From contig CM022678.1 in NCBI GenBank assembly GCA_012295275.1, positions 10,636,148 through 10,700,147 of the forward strand: 64,000 nt of DNA, given 5' to 3'. How positions within the stretch are numbered: position 1 is the first letter of the stretch; the number at the start of each line of letters is the position of its first letter. Of this stretch, positions 10,768-22,709 are shown in pieces. A program made the translations under genes and the position numbers. The DNA comes from Chrysomallon squamiferum (Eukaryota; Mollusca; Gastropoda; Neomphalida; Peltospiridae). The notes beneath the pieces are model-generated. The model did no database searches. It saw only the letters and a program-made list of their open reading frames with translations, and had not been told where the DNA came from.

Positions 10768-11880
10768 CTAAAAACCAAAGATCCATGTAAAACCAGGAAA
10801 CAAAAATTATTTCAACATTGTCACATGAGCAAGTCTTTGATTATCATCTTAAATTTTTTTATTAACATAACTACTTATAAACTTATAACTAAATATTTTC
10901 CACTAATATGACTACTTATAACTTTTATTTAAAAATTAAGTTTTAACAATATACTGTTATGAACTAGCTCTATCTCTGTACTTAATAACTTAATAATGAA
11001 GTGTAATAATATAGTGTTATTAACTGTTTGTACTTAATAAATCATACAGAACAATCTATTGGCACACTTCAGTTCAGAATATTTTACAGTGACACTGGTT
11101 TAAGTAAATTTCAAACTACTGATACTGGTAATAAAATAGTCTTTATTTAAATGTTCAAACTAATTCAAATGGTAAAATTGTTATAATTACATTATCCAGT
11201 TGTGTTTGCTGACACAGATACAAGTGTTGACATCATCAGTGTCACGCAACAACAACACCATTGTGAAATCTTTTAGACATGTTGAAATATATGTGGGCAT
11301 TGAGAATTCTAAAATAGTAAATATTATTTGAAAACAAATAAAAACATTAATATATAGCTACATTTGTTTACTAATGGTAAAATGTTGAAGTGTGTGTGGA
11401 TATTGAGAATTCTGCAATAGTAAATATTACAGTTGTTTTCTTCTTGATGTGAAATCATGTGATCCCAAGCTGACAACAGCACAGAGATCAGTATTTCCAA
11501 ATTATTAATAAAAATATTTTTATCTTTATTTTATTTTATCTTTTTACCAAAATATACAGAAACATTGAGATATGTGTACATTTCCAAATTTCTAAATAAC
11601 AGGTACAGTCTATGGACACTGATATTATAAAATACAGAATCATTAATTGAAACTATTACAAAGATTTAAACTTACAATGTTTAGCATGATTAATTAATCG
11701 TATAACATAGTTTAATAATGTAAAATGTCTGAGATCAAAATAATGATTAAAATTATTATTATAATTTCATTTTAAACAATTATTTATGAAGAAATTATTT
11801 GTTATTTTTATTTAATTTTGATAATTAAACCAATATAACTTCATATTACCTTGTTGAATAAATTGATATTACATGTTCAC

Positions 11881-11938
11881 CTCAGTAGGGCCTCCTTCAC
11901 TTTCTGATCACTGATCTCTAGAACACCATAAATCAATC
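11881..11938 (-). CDS. candidate internal exon, unknown protein
   Basis: 58-base minus-strand segment between TTTCTTTCAG and GTGAAC, reading LIYGVLEISDQKVKEALL. Both splice signals are good. Direct joining to the 10.7-kb exon would give an immediate stop, so it either belongs to another arrangement or an intermediate exon is lost. Confidence 0.4.
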
Positions 11939-12002
11939 CTGAAAGAAAAATTTAGAATAATAACAATAACAATAACAGTAACAATAATAATTATAACAAT
12001 AA

Positions 12003-12003
12003 C

Positions 12004-12053
<50 letters not shown>
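12003..12053. repeat. (AAT)n microsatellite
   Basis: Run of AAT/AAC trinucleotides, directly upstream of AT-rich intron-like DNA. Confidence 0.95.
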
Positions 12054-12058
<5 letters not shown>

Positions 12059-12544
12059 ATATGTGACTGTCAAAATATCATAAATCAAATCCTGACAGTA
12101 AAATGTGAAATTAACATGATGGTAATAATAAAATGATGGTGTCTCATTGTGAAAAGTGTCAAAGACTCAGTCTGTAAGGAATATTTTCAGGAATTTTCAC
12201 ATCTATCTAAGTAAATACTTAATACCAACCTTCTGTATTATACTAATTGTAAAAAACACCATTCAGTCTTTTAAAATTACAATGACAGCAAAGTTAATAG
12301 AAATAAGTATTATACTAATTGTTAAAAAAACATTCAGTCTTTTAAAATTACTATGATGGCAAACACAAAAACCATTCAGTCTTTTAAAATTACTATCAAT
12401 GATGGCAGTTAATAGAAAGAGATAAAGAAAGTTAATAAGTATTAAACAAGGTCATTACAATGGCAAACCTGTAAAATCAAGACTCTACTTGAAATAATAA
12501 TAATATATTTTAATATAAGATGTGCACACTGAACAATTAACAGA

Positions 12545-13335
12545 AAGTGCAACAGAATAAGTAGAAGTACACCTGTAACATCAAGCAGAACACAGATACA
12601 ACAGATTAAGTAGAAGTACACCTGTAACATCAAGCAGAACACAGATACAACAGATTAAGTAGAAGTACACCTGTAACATCAAGCAGAACACAGATACAAC
12701 AGAATAAGTAGAAGTACACCTGTAACATCAAGCAGAACACAGATACAACAGATTAAGTAGAAGTACACCTGTAACATCAAGCAGAACACAGATACAACAG
12801 ATTAAGTAGAAGTACACCTGTAACATCAAGCAGAACACAGATACAACAGATTAAGTAGAAGTACACCTGTAACATCAAGCAGAACACAGATACAACAGAT
12901 TAAGTAGAAGTACACCTGTAACATCAAGCAGAAGACAGATACAACAGATTAAGTAGAAGTACACCTGTAACATCAAGCAAAACACAGATACAACAGATTA
13001 AGTAGAAGTACACCTGTAACATCAAGCAGAAGACAGATACAACAGATTAAGTAGAAGTACACCTGTAACATCAAGCAGAACACAGATACAACAGAATAAG
13101 TAGAAGTACACCTGTAACATCAAGCAGAACACAGATACAACAGAATAAGTAGAAGTACACCTGTAACATCAAGCAGAACTCAGATACAACAGAATAAGTA
13201 GAAGTACACCTGTAACATCAAGCAGAACACAGATACAACAGAATAAGTAGAAGTACACCTGTAACATCAAGCAGAACACAGATACAACAGATTAAGTAGA
13301 AGTACACTGTAACATCAAGCAGAACACAGATACAA
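12545..13335. repeat. 49-bp minisatellite, about 16 copies
   Basis: The unit begins AGTAGAAGTACACCTGTAAC and runs through ATCAAGCAGAACACAGATAC to AACAGATTA, period 49. About 16 nearly identical copies; variants include AGAATAAG for AGATTAAG, AGAAGACAG, AAAACACAG and one copy missing CC in TACACCTG. High identity implies recent expansion or homogenisation. Short minus-strand frames across it are repeat artefacts. It is not CRISPR-like: there are no unique spacers. Confidence 0.97.
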
Positions 13336-13439
13336 TGGAAATGATGGGGCATTAATACAAAGAATAATAATATATTTTGAGACAGGATTAATAATCTAAT
13401 CTATCTAAAATAAATAAACAGCATAAACACAATCTTGTT

Positions 13440-14081
13440 CACACTTATTTATTGACCCATCCTTTCTCTGTTGTGTGTTTTCTCATACACACAGGGCATA
13501 CTTCTCTATTTCACACACATGTCAATATCTGTTCTCTCTCTCTAACACACAAACACATATAACCACACCTACATATCAGTCTCTCTCTCAATATATCTAT
13601 CTATCTATATCTAGCCTTTCTTTTTAACACACACTCAAACATAAACATACTCTCATTTACATATTCCTTTATATACCAATCCTCTAACATAAATACACAA
13701 CAGTATATTCATACACATATACTCATGATTATGAACCTATGTGCATATATTTACGTAGTTTGTATATATATCCATCTATCTGTATCTATCCTCTCTAACA
13801 CACATTTACATACATAAACACAAATTTATTCACTCATCTCTCTTTCAGTCAGACTCTCTCAAAAATCCACAAAAAGCACACTATCTTCACACACAATTAT
13901 ATGCCCATTCTTTCTAACACACAAACACATAATTATGCTCATATTTATAAAGACTCATACACACATACACATCAGTTTGCCTATCTATCTATCTAGCTAT
14001 CTAATTATTGTCTACCTATTTCTCTAGGCATCATCTCGCGATCCATCTATCTAACTATTTCTCTATCACTCTCAAAATTAG

Positions 14082-14119
<38 letters not shown>

Positions 14120-16640
14120 ACACACACACATGTATGTATATGCTAGCTCTATTTACCCCCTTTTTAAAATGCATTATTTAAAAACACTTTTTCTTACACA
14201 AACCCACAATCCTGCTTTAACACTGCCATACAGCCATCCTCTCTAGCAAACATACATACACATCAAGACCTCCACACTTCCCTATCCACCTCTCTATCTG
14301 TCTTTGTACCTCTGTATTGTCTATCTATCTATCTATCTATCAATCTATCTATCTATTTATCAAGATATTTATTCCTTTTTCTATTTATCCCACATACATA
14401 AGCAACACTCTAACACACAAACTGTCTTTCTTACAGTTCTGCCTTCTTGCATCTATCGATCTTTCTAGTAATCTATCTACCTTTCTTCTGTCTATCAAGC
14501 TACCTTTCATGTGGCCATTTTACATTTTACCATATATCCACCCTGTTTTACACATATCTATGTAGTTACCCATCCTTTAATATAGACATTTACACTGATC
14601 ACTTCCTAAAAACACAAATACATTATCATTCCTATACACATGTTTGTATATGTGTACACACACACACATTCTTTAATGCATTTGTCTATATGTCTATCAG
14701 TCTGTCTACAAATCAATCTACTGAACTAGTGACATACCTACATATCTAACTTCCTATCAGTTTATCACTCTAGCTTATATGTCTATTTTTCAGGAACTGA
14801 ATGTATATCTAATTACACACTATGTCAAACCTCCGTATCTCTGTATATCTTACCTATATAATCTATCTGTATTTTCTCTGCATATCTGTATATCTATGCC
14901 TCTGGATATCTATATATAATCTGTATTTATCTCTCTATATCTATCTATATAATATATCTGTATTTATCTCTGTGTATCTGTATATATAATCAATCTGTAT
15001 TTACCTCTGTATATCTGCCTGTGTATCTGTCTGTGTGAATCTGTATCTATCAAATAATCTATCTATACCTCTGTATTTGCCTCTATAATATCTGTCTGTA
15101 TATAATCTATCTGTGTTGTGGTCCATTTATAACTGTCTATTCAAATTCTATCTAAATGAATACATCTGTATTCTGTCTATACACATGAACACACATGCAT
15201 TTTCTTATATATCCCTAAATAATCTGTATTTTTATTCTGTCTATATATATCTACACCTATCTATATAGATCTATTTTATATGTACATGTTTATTCCTATC
15301 ACAATTTTATCTATACAGTTCTCTATATGTATGTCTATCAACACAATTTCTCATAATCAATATAATCAACATAATCAACCTACCTAGCAGTTTATATCTG
15401 CTTATTTTTCTTTTATCATGCCCATCCCTTGACATCAATAACCGTCAATACATCAATCAGTCATTTAAACATCTCCTTGTCTACATACCTACATATCCAC
15501 CTTCAAATATCCCTATATTTCTGTATGTTTGCACACATATATACTCAAAATATTCACACACTTCAAAAAACACAATACACATCTATATACTAGTCCCTGC
15601 TCCAACTTATGCATGCCCACACCTACTGCCTGTGTGTGTGTGTGTGTGTGTGTGTGTATCATAACAAAATATATATATAATTCCTTATTTACACTACCAT
15701 CCATACTTGCACACACCTATCTGTCTCTGTGTGTGTCTGCTGTCTATTAGATAACTATCTACATATATCTACATATCAAACTACTATCATACCTACCTCT
15801 GTACCTATCTACATATCAAACTACTACCATATCTGTCTCTCTGTGTGTCTGCTGTCTATTAGATAACTATCTACATATATCTACATATCAAACTACTATC
15901 ATACCTACCTATCTGTCTCTCTGTGTGTCTGCTGTCTATTAGATAATTGTCTACATATATCTACATATCAAACTACTATCATACCTACCTATCTGTCTCT
16001 CTGTGTGTCTGCTGTCTATTAGATAACTATCTACATATATCTACATATCAAACTACTGAACTACCTACCTACCTATCTGTCTCTCTGTGTGTCTGCTGTC
16101 TATTAGATAAACTATATATCTATCAAATATATATATATATACTGAACTATATGACCTATATACCTATCTGTTTATCTATCAACATTACTGAAACAATCTA
16201 TTAGATAACCATCCATATATCATATATATAATCCACTGAACAACTGACCTACCTACCTGTCTGTTTATCTATCCACATTACGACAGATCAATAACCATCC
16301 ACCAATCATCTATCCAACTCCCTGTCACACTGCCTAGCTACATACCTACACATGCCTACACAGCTACATTACAACCTGTGTATTTTACTGTGTACATCTG
16401 TCTGTCTGCACCTGTCTGTCTACACTCTCAGCCTGGCACACAAACACACATGACAGAAAGAATAATACACAGAATAGACAGATAGGCATGTTAGTCTATC
16501 TGCCTAAATTCATCAACATCTATCAATTTACTTTTTAACTTCTACTTATCTAACTGTCTATCAGTCTATCAATATCTCTCTTTCTTTCTGTGTAGCTTCC
16601 TGTTTATCTCTTTACCTGTTAACCTCTCATCAGACAGTCA
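13440..16640. repeat. 3-kb low-complexity CTAT/CA/CTGT tract
   Basis: A long, strand-asymmetric region dominated by TCTA, CTGT, CACA and ATCT words with embedded pure microsatellites, for example (CA)n at 14,082-14,128 and (TG)n at 15,630-15,655. It looks like a microsatellite that has spread and decayed. No credible exon is inside; the open frames there are Ile/Tyr/Leu/Ser repeat translations. Confidence 0.9.
15735..16115. repeat. about 80-bp tandem repeat, 4-5 copies
   Basis: Within the CTAT tract, a unit containing CTCTGTGTGTCTGCTGTCTA then TTAGATAACTATCTACATA and CATATCAAACTACTATCATA recurs at roughly 80-base spacing. The last copies diverge. Confidence 0.85.
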
Positions 16641-17488
16641 GTCTCATATCTCTGTCAATCATCTTTCCATTTCTTCAAATGGTTGCTCTCAAGTTAACTT
16701 CTAATATTCTTCATGGAAACAACATTAAGCTGGAACCTGCTTGTTGTCTGTAAATATCATTACTCCACTCTTTTCATTTCTTCTGTAGTTATTTCTAATT
16801 TGCAATGTACAACCACATAGAGCTTTTGTAGTGTCCTTAGTCATTGTAGTAGAAGTTGTTCTGTTCCCTTCCTGATAACCAAGAATCATCCACTGTTAAC
16901 TATTGGAGATTGATGTATATTGTCAACAACTTCTGTGTCTGGAATCTGCTTTGAAAAGAAAAATCCATAATATAACCTTTATATTATTCTCCATATTCTT
17001 GTAACTGAAGCCGATTCCAGAATCATGTCTTTCCTGTAGATACAATAATAACATTTAATAGAATAATTATTTAGAAGTATTTTTCCATTGTGTTTAACTG
17101 TCTGAAATGTTAGAAAGAAATTATTATATATAAACATCATCTGTCTCATATCATAAATAATGGTTAATAATAAATAACAAATAATTTAAAAAAAATATAA
17201 ATCTATAAAAAAAAAAAGGATCAATACAAATTATAAATTTTACTTGGTTAACTTAAAAAAGTGTCTTTTATATCTAAATTCATAAAGATAAGTGAAAATA
17301 TTTCTTTATGAAAGATTTTCTAATACTAAACAAGATGAATGCATTGATTAGATGAAAATATGTTAAAGGAAAGCAATACAAACATAAAATGAAAATGTAG
17401 TAATAATAATAATAATAATACCATTAATATTTCTCTAAAACTGAAATCCATAAAATTGTGAATACTCCTCTGAATTTTCAGCACTGAC

Positions 17489-17590
17489 CTGCCTTGTACT
17501 GTATAGGATAGAGTGAGATCTGAAAACCTCTGTCTTTGACCAAGTCTTTAAAAGAAATACAAAATCTGACACAGACTTGACAGTTTCCAC
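17489..17590 (-). CDS. candidate internal exon, unknown protein
   Basis: 102-base minus-strand segment with CAATTTACAG acceptor and GTCAGTG donor. Two frames are open throughout: one reads VETVKSVSDFVFLLKTW, the other VRFCISFKDLVKDRGFQ followed by ISLYPIQYKA. The second looks more protein-like. It could be the most 5' exon of the same minus-strand gene as the 11.9- and 10.7-kb candidates, but no shared family was recognised. Confidence 0.35.
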
Positions 17591-17829
17591 CTGTAAATTG
17601 AAAAGAATTCGTTATCAAAAATGTGAGGCATTTTAGTTAAATAACTAATTTTTAACTAATTTTTTGTACCACTTCTAATGTATTGAATATGGAAATAAAT
17701 ATTAAAATAAAAAATGATAATGGTTTCAAGTACTGTTTTACAACGTATTCAGAGCTGTCCGCTATGGGGTTTTGGCAGAGTAACGCGTCCACATTATGGT
17801 AATATTCGCCCTCCAGTGAGTGAAAATTA

Positions 17830-17830
<1 letters not shown>

Positions 17831-17885
<55 letters not shown>
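17831..17885. repeat. (TTA)n microsatellite
   Basis: About 18 TTA units, followed by a TGT/GTT run and a T-homopolymer at 17,938-17,952. Confidence 0.97.
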
Positions 17886-17886
<1 letters not shown>

Positions 17887-18185
17887 CATGTTGTTGTTGT
17901 TGTTGTTTTTGCTTGACATCGTAATAATACATGGAATTTTTTTTTTTTTTTTAAATGAATGAAAAATTAAAAAATAGTACGTAATTGGTACGAGATGGTA
18001 TGCTGTCAAAGTCTCACACACACACACGCACACACGTTTCGACTTTTTTGCAGCAATTACTACTCAATAACAGACATCTATGTATAAGCGGCATTGGTTA
18101 CATGATATATTTCCCCAAATTACTTTTAATAATCCATGTAGAATTGATTGCATTATGAAGGAATACATGTTTAAAATTTTGTAAA

Positions 18186-18330
18186 AACTGACCGGCGTTC
18201 GGTACTTCCATCTTGGATTTTCATCGGAAGTTTCCGTGACGGCTCGGCGTAATTTGTGCCGTTACGAGTAATCGTTCCTGATGGTCCATGCTACCATAAG
18301 TATTCTACTCGAAATTGTTAGTCGAATTTA
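18186..18330. promoter_or_regulatory. CpG-richer patch, possible promoter
   Basis: Short island of mixed composition with many CpG steps (GACCGGCGTTCGG, GACGGCTCGGCG, GTTACGAG) in otherwise very AT-rich DNA. On the minus strand it contains AAGATGG (YY1-like) and CGATGAAAATCCAAGATGG next to CCGATG and GGAAACTTCCG (ETS-like). It lies upstream of the minus-strand exon candidate at 17.5 kb. A promoter is an inference from composition and short motifs only; it could also be an old element fragment. Confidence 0.22.
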
Positions 18331-20450
18331 TAATATTTTGACGGTCTCACTTTGCTTTTATTTTTTTTAAAACTTTTATTATTAAATTGCTTTCAGATAA
18401 TATCCTAAATATGGTGTATTGGATATGTGCAAATACAAACAAAATTTCAAATAAAAATAATTTGTAAATAAATTTATTATTTTTAAAGAGACAAATCGAA
18501 AACAAATAAATTAAATTAAATTTTAAAAAAATGAAGCAGGCATTTTACAATAATTCAATAAATAACCATAACAAAGCAGGAAATCTAAATTATAGTCACA
18601 TCGCATACGCGAGGAGTAAGCTATTTCAGAAGTGTGCGGTCTACGGGAAATAACTCTATTTAACGCATTGGTAAATATACAAAAAAGACTGAGTGTTGAA
18701 AAGGAAAAACAAAAGAAATCAAATACATTTTTTTTTTTCAATAAATAAGAAAGACTCAGAAGAGAAAAACGTTGTTAGTGACATAATATAAGTCTGCTGA
18801 ATAAATATCAGTCACTGAATTTACTAAATTCACTAAAGTGATTTTATCTAAACCTGTATATTATTTTTTATTTCTGTTTAATATAACTTTTTGTTTATAA
18901 TAAATATAAATAATCATTTTATTTCCTTTGTTCACTCTTTTCTTTTTCCCTTGTGTCACGGAATTCAGATTGCGTATCACGTTGTTACTTCAAAGTAGTA
19001 ATAGAGTAAAGTACCATTTTTATAATTCCAGACAAAATATACTTTTTCTAAGCTGGAGAAAGACGAAAGTGATTTTCATTAGTTACACCACAGCTTCTGT
19101 TTTTTATAAGTTTTCTGGTAATTAATTTTTAACAAGTATATTTTAAGAAATGTGGTACTTGTTCGTGGTATACAACGGCCTGTGTTTTGTGAAGAAACGT
19201 TTGGATGAAACTTGTGAAGACAAGTCGGGCTGTGCAGACGTGTAGCTGACTGTCTGGATAACACGTGTTTCAGTAAACAAATTCTTCTGGCCAGTTTTGT
19301 TCTTCCAAAAATCACTGTCGAGTCATGATAAAAGTCGTATTTGAGTATTTACTAAAACACGAAACTTTGACGTACAATGAAGTTTTCTAGACATAATTTG
19401 TGTCGCTGGACAGAGTTTACGTTCTAGAAACAAATAAGATTTCAGTTTTATATGAATAAACCAAAAATAGCATGATATAGTATAAAGAATAACGCTATTT
19501 ACACTGTTTATTTTATAAATAAATAAACAAATAAACAAATAAATAAATATAATTTTATTTTTAATTTTAATACCCACTGCACAATTTAAATAGTGGATGT
19601 TGGATATTTATATTATTAATATTAGACATATTATGTAGATGAGAAGGCGCCACTTTAATCTAATATTTTAATAAGATGTTACTGAATACTGGAGAAGAAA
19701 CACTGATATTTACTTGACAGTAAAAACATTATTGTTATCTTTAAATAGGATGAAACAAATGATAAAAATGGTATATCGCATAAAACACTAGTTCAGGAGG
19801 ATAGGCATCTTTGTTTATGATGTAACTTAAAAATTACAATACATGTCTCCTAGTAGAATAAAATGTAACTGTAAGTGAAATTATCAGTATTTTTTATGAT
19901 GCAAAATAAAGGTAAAACATAATAAAACATCACGTTATTTTCACTCAGTATCAATTTGTAATATAAATGTCCTTGGTTTTATGTATTAACGTGAATTACG
20001 TCGCCTTTTTTCAAACAGAAAACTTCTAATTTTAATGTCGTTAGCTATCCAAAATTCAAATTTTGTGATTCAAGTAAAGTCTACCTTCTCACGTGATCAG
20101 TATTAAAGTTATTTATTTCAGAATTTACAAATCGATTGCTGAATGCCACTATAAAATAAAAGGTCAGATCCAGATTAATGTGATATTTGATTAACAACAG
20201 AACAGATTGCACTAAAAAGCTATGGGTGGTGCTGAAAACTGAGATTGACTTTATAAGAATCAGTTCATTTTGTTGATAAGTTGATAATAAATGATGTTAA
20301 GGTATACTATTTATGATGAGCACTGTTTTCACAGGTAACTGGAAATTGAACGAACATATTTATTGTTATTAAAAGTATCAGTATTCTTCTGTAAAACCCG
20401 GTAATAATCCTCTAGCCGTAACCATGATTGTACTGACAATTATATATCTC
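18331..20450. other. AT-rich interval with dispersed-repeat fragments
   Basis: No supported gene. Around 19,370-19,530 and 19,870-19,970 there are fragments related to the dispersed repeat seen at 20,455-20,650 and 39,120-39,275 (for example GGACAGAGTTTACGTTCTAG). Confidence 0.5.
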
Positions 20451-20454
20451 TATA

Positions 20455-20650
20455 TATATATTATCAGTATTTTTTATGATGCAAAACAGAGGTAAACTTA
20501 ATAAAATATCAACGTTAACAGTGGTGCTGTTACTAAGATAGAACGTAATTTTCGCTCAATTTATTCGTATAAGTTTCACAGCTGGTACTAAATAAAAACG
20601 TAAATTCTGTCGAGCAGTCTCAAATTATCTACGCTTATCCAAATTAAATA
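20455..20650 (-). repeat. dispersed repeat, copy on minus strand
   Basis: The reverse complement of this segment aligns to 39,120-39,275: GAGACTGCTCGACAGA, TTTACGTTTT, TTTAGTACCAGC, ACGAATAAATTGAG, GTAACAGCAC. It is an interspersed element with unknown ends; no coding capacity seen. Confidence 0.7.
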
Positions 20651-20717
20651 TGATATTATACATATAACTTAAATGATTAAAATATTGGTTACTGTATTTA
20701 AAAACCTTTATTTGAAA

Positions 20718-20914
<197 letters not shown>

Positions 20915-21149
20915 TCAGTGTGGTTTTCTGTTACTTTTTAATGTGATAATTACAAGCATAATATCTAGAACTACAGACATGTTGTGAGAGTAATATTCTC
21001 TTATTTAGAGATTTTAAAAGAAAAGGTGTTTTACAGGAAATGTGACGTTAATGTGTTATATCTCTCATAATATGTTATACTGATAATCAATCTAAAATAT
21101 AACCTGTCAGTATTTCACTGATTAAAACTGCGTAACGCCGAGCAAGTTT

Positions 21150-21515
21150 GTTGTTAATATATCTGTCACTGTATCTTTGGGACGTAGAAAAACTTGTATA
21201 AATGGTGTTAAAATGAATTGTGTGTCGCGGGATTTCTTGTTAATATATCTTTATTGTATCTTTGGGACGTAGAATTTAAATGATGTTAAAATGAATTCTG
21301 TGTCGCAGGATTTGTTAACATAAAATGACGTAGAAAAACTTGTATAAATGGTGTTAAAATGAATTATGTGTCGCGGGATTTCTTGTTAATATATCTGTCA
21401 CTGTATCTTTGGGACGTAGAAAAACTTGTATAAATGGTGCTAAAATGAATTCTGTATCGCGAGATTTGTTGTTAATATATCTGTAACTGTATCTTTGGGA
21501 CGTAGAAAAACTTGT
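21150..21515. repeat. 87-bp tandem repeat, about 4 copies
   Basis: Repeating landmarks are GTTAATATATCTGTCACTGT, ATCTTTGGGACGTAGAAAAA, CTTGTATAAATGGTGTTAAA and TGAATTGTGTGTCGCGGGAT. One copy (about 21,300-21,370) has lost its first part. It contains CpG sites unusual for the neighbourhood (GTCGCGGGATT). Function unknown. Confidence 0.92.
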
Positions 21516-21818
21516 GTACTAATTAGGATCTATCTACGTCCCGGTACTCATTAAATTCCCTCTTACCTGGTTGACAGTGTGTACAGTTAAAAGGTAACAA
21601 CGAACTACTTCTGTACCACAGTGCACTTGTTAGCAGTAAGAGTTCGTTTCAGTGGTTATGTTGTTGGTATTACAAATAAATAAAACAAATAAATGTTTTT
21701 TAAAATGATATACAACAATATACCTAAGTTTTAACGCTCTGGTATAAACCTATCCTTATGTCGTATGTCTGTGTGTCTATCTCTCTGTATGTTAATACAA
21801 CAAACTATTCAATATAAA

Positions 21819-22168
21819 AATCAACGGAAATATTATTTAAAATAAATCACCTTCGTTTGCTTTCTTTCTACATTTTTATTCAAATTTCAGTAATACATTA
21901 ATTGTCTCCATAATTCAGTTCCACGATTCATTATGAACGCAAAACGTACAATAATGAGAATAACGGAGACTAAAATTGTTACAAAATGTACAAGAAATTA
22001 AATATTGAAAGAGAAGTTTATACATGAGAGAACAACAAAACACATAATAAATAAACAAACAAACAAACAAATAGTAAAGAAATAAAGAAATAAAGAAAGA
22101 AATAAAGAAAGAAATGAAGAAAGAAAGCAAACGAAGGTGATTTATTTTAAATAATATTTCCGTTGATT
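21819..22168. repeat. perfect 51-bp inverted repeat flanking 248 bp
   Basis: The left arm 21,819-21,869 begins AATCAACGGAAATATTATTT and ends CGTTTGCTTTCTTTCT; the right arm 22,118-22,168 is its exact reverse complement. The spacer is AT-rich with AAAC and AAAG runs. The outer end of the right arm lies inside the degraded MULE transposase, so the left arm is an inverted copy of the transposase edge. It may be a fold-back duplication or the terminal repeat of a small element. Confidence 0.93.
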
Positions 22169-22440
22169 GTCGCTAAAGTTCTCGATGTGGTCGGATGACT
22201 CTTCTGTGCGAGTTGATTGATTTCATGGCGCCATCCTTCCAAGTGGTTATTTGTTCGGTGACAGTCATTGCCAAAGTGTTTCTACATTTCTGGAGTCCAT
22301 GTCCCTTTCATCCAGGTGTTAGTGACGTAGTCTATCAGCAATGTTACCTTTTCATTTTGAGGGCTGTCGGCAACTGTGTCAAAACATCCTCACCTTTGTC
22401 CAGCGGCATCATCGGAAGGGCTGAAGCACGACTTGCCACC
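22160..22440 (-). pseudogene. fragment of MULE-family transposase
   Basis: Minus-strand translation gives PLDKGEDVLTQLPTALKMKR then, after a frameshift, DYVTNTWMKGTWTPEM, an in-frame TAG where a tryptophan is usual, and CHRTNNHLEGWRHEINQLAQ followed by KSHPTTS. The Arg-Thr-Asn-Asn...Glu-Gly-Trp signature with His-Pro downstream is characteristic of the C-terminal part of FLYWCH/MULE transposases. The DDE catalytic core and zinc-finger parts are absent. Two disruptions in under 300 bases make it a relic. It overlaps the right arm of the 51-bp inverted repeat. Confidence 0.7.
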
Positions 22441-22443
22441 TTT

Positions 22444-22520
22444 CGTCATGGCAGTTCTCCTCGATGTACTGGAATGAAATCCTACGTCATGGCAGTTCTC
22501 TTCGATGTACTGGAATGAAA
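22444..22520. repeat. 41-bp tandem duplication
   Basis: CGTCATGGCAGTTCTC starts at 22,444 and again at 22,485; the copies differ at one or two bases. It lies just upstream, in transposase sense, of the MULE fragment. Confidence 0.9.
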
Positions 22521-22659
22521 CGGCCGCGTGGTTGTTGATGCATCGGTTCTGCCCTCTGGAACATGTCCACAGACACGACGTAGGTTCTCTTTTTAGTTTA
22601 TTTAAATATATTTTTAATATAATGTTAAACAGTTGTTTATGTGGAAGTTCATATGTGCG

Positions 22660-22702
22660 TGTGTGTGTGTGTGTGTGTGTTTATGTGTGTGTGTGTGTGT
22701 GC
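22660..22702. repeat. (TG)n microsatellite
   Basis: Interrupted TG run (GTGTGT...TTATGTGTGT). Confidence 0.95.
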
Positions 22703-22709
22703 ATTTATG

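Noticed and set aside
12545-13335. CRISPR-like regular repeats
   Set aside because: Repeat units abut one another with no unique spacers, in a eukaryotic context. It is a minisatellite.
17714-17830. Plus-strand stretch with higher GC before the TTA repeat (CGTCCACATTATGG region) as an RNA polymerase III gene or SINE
   Set aside because: No A/B box pair could be recognised and no second copy was seen in the window.
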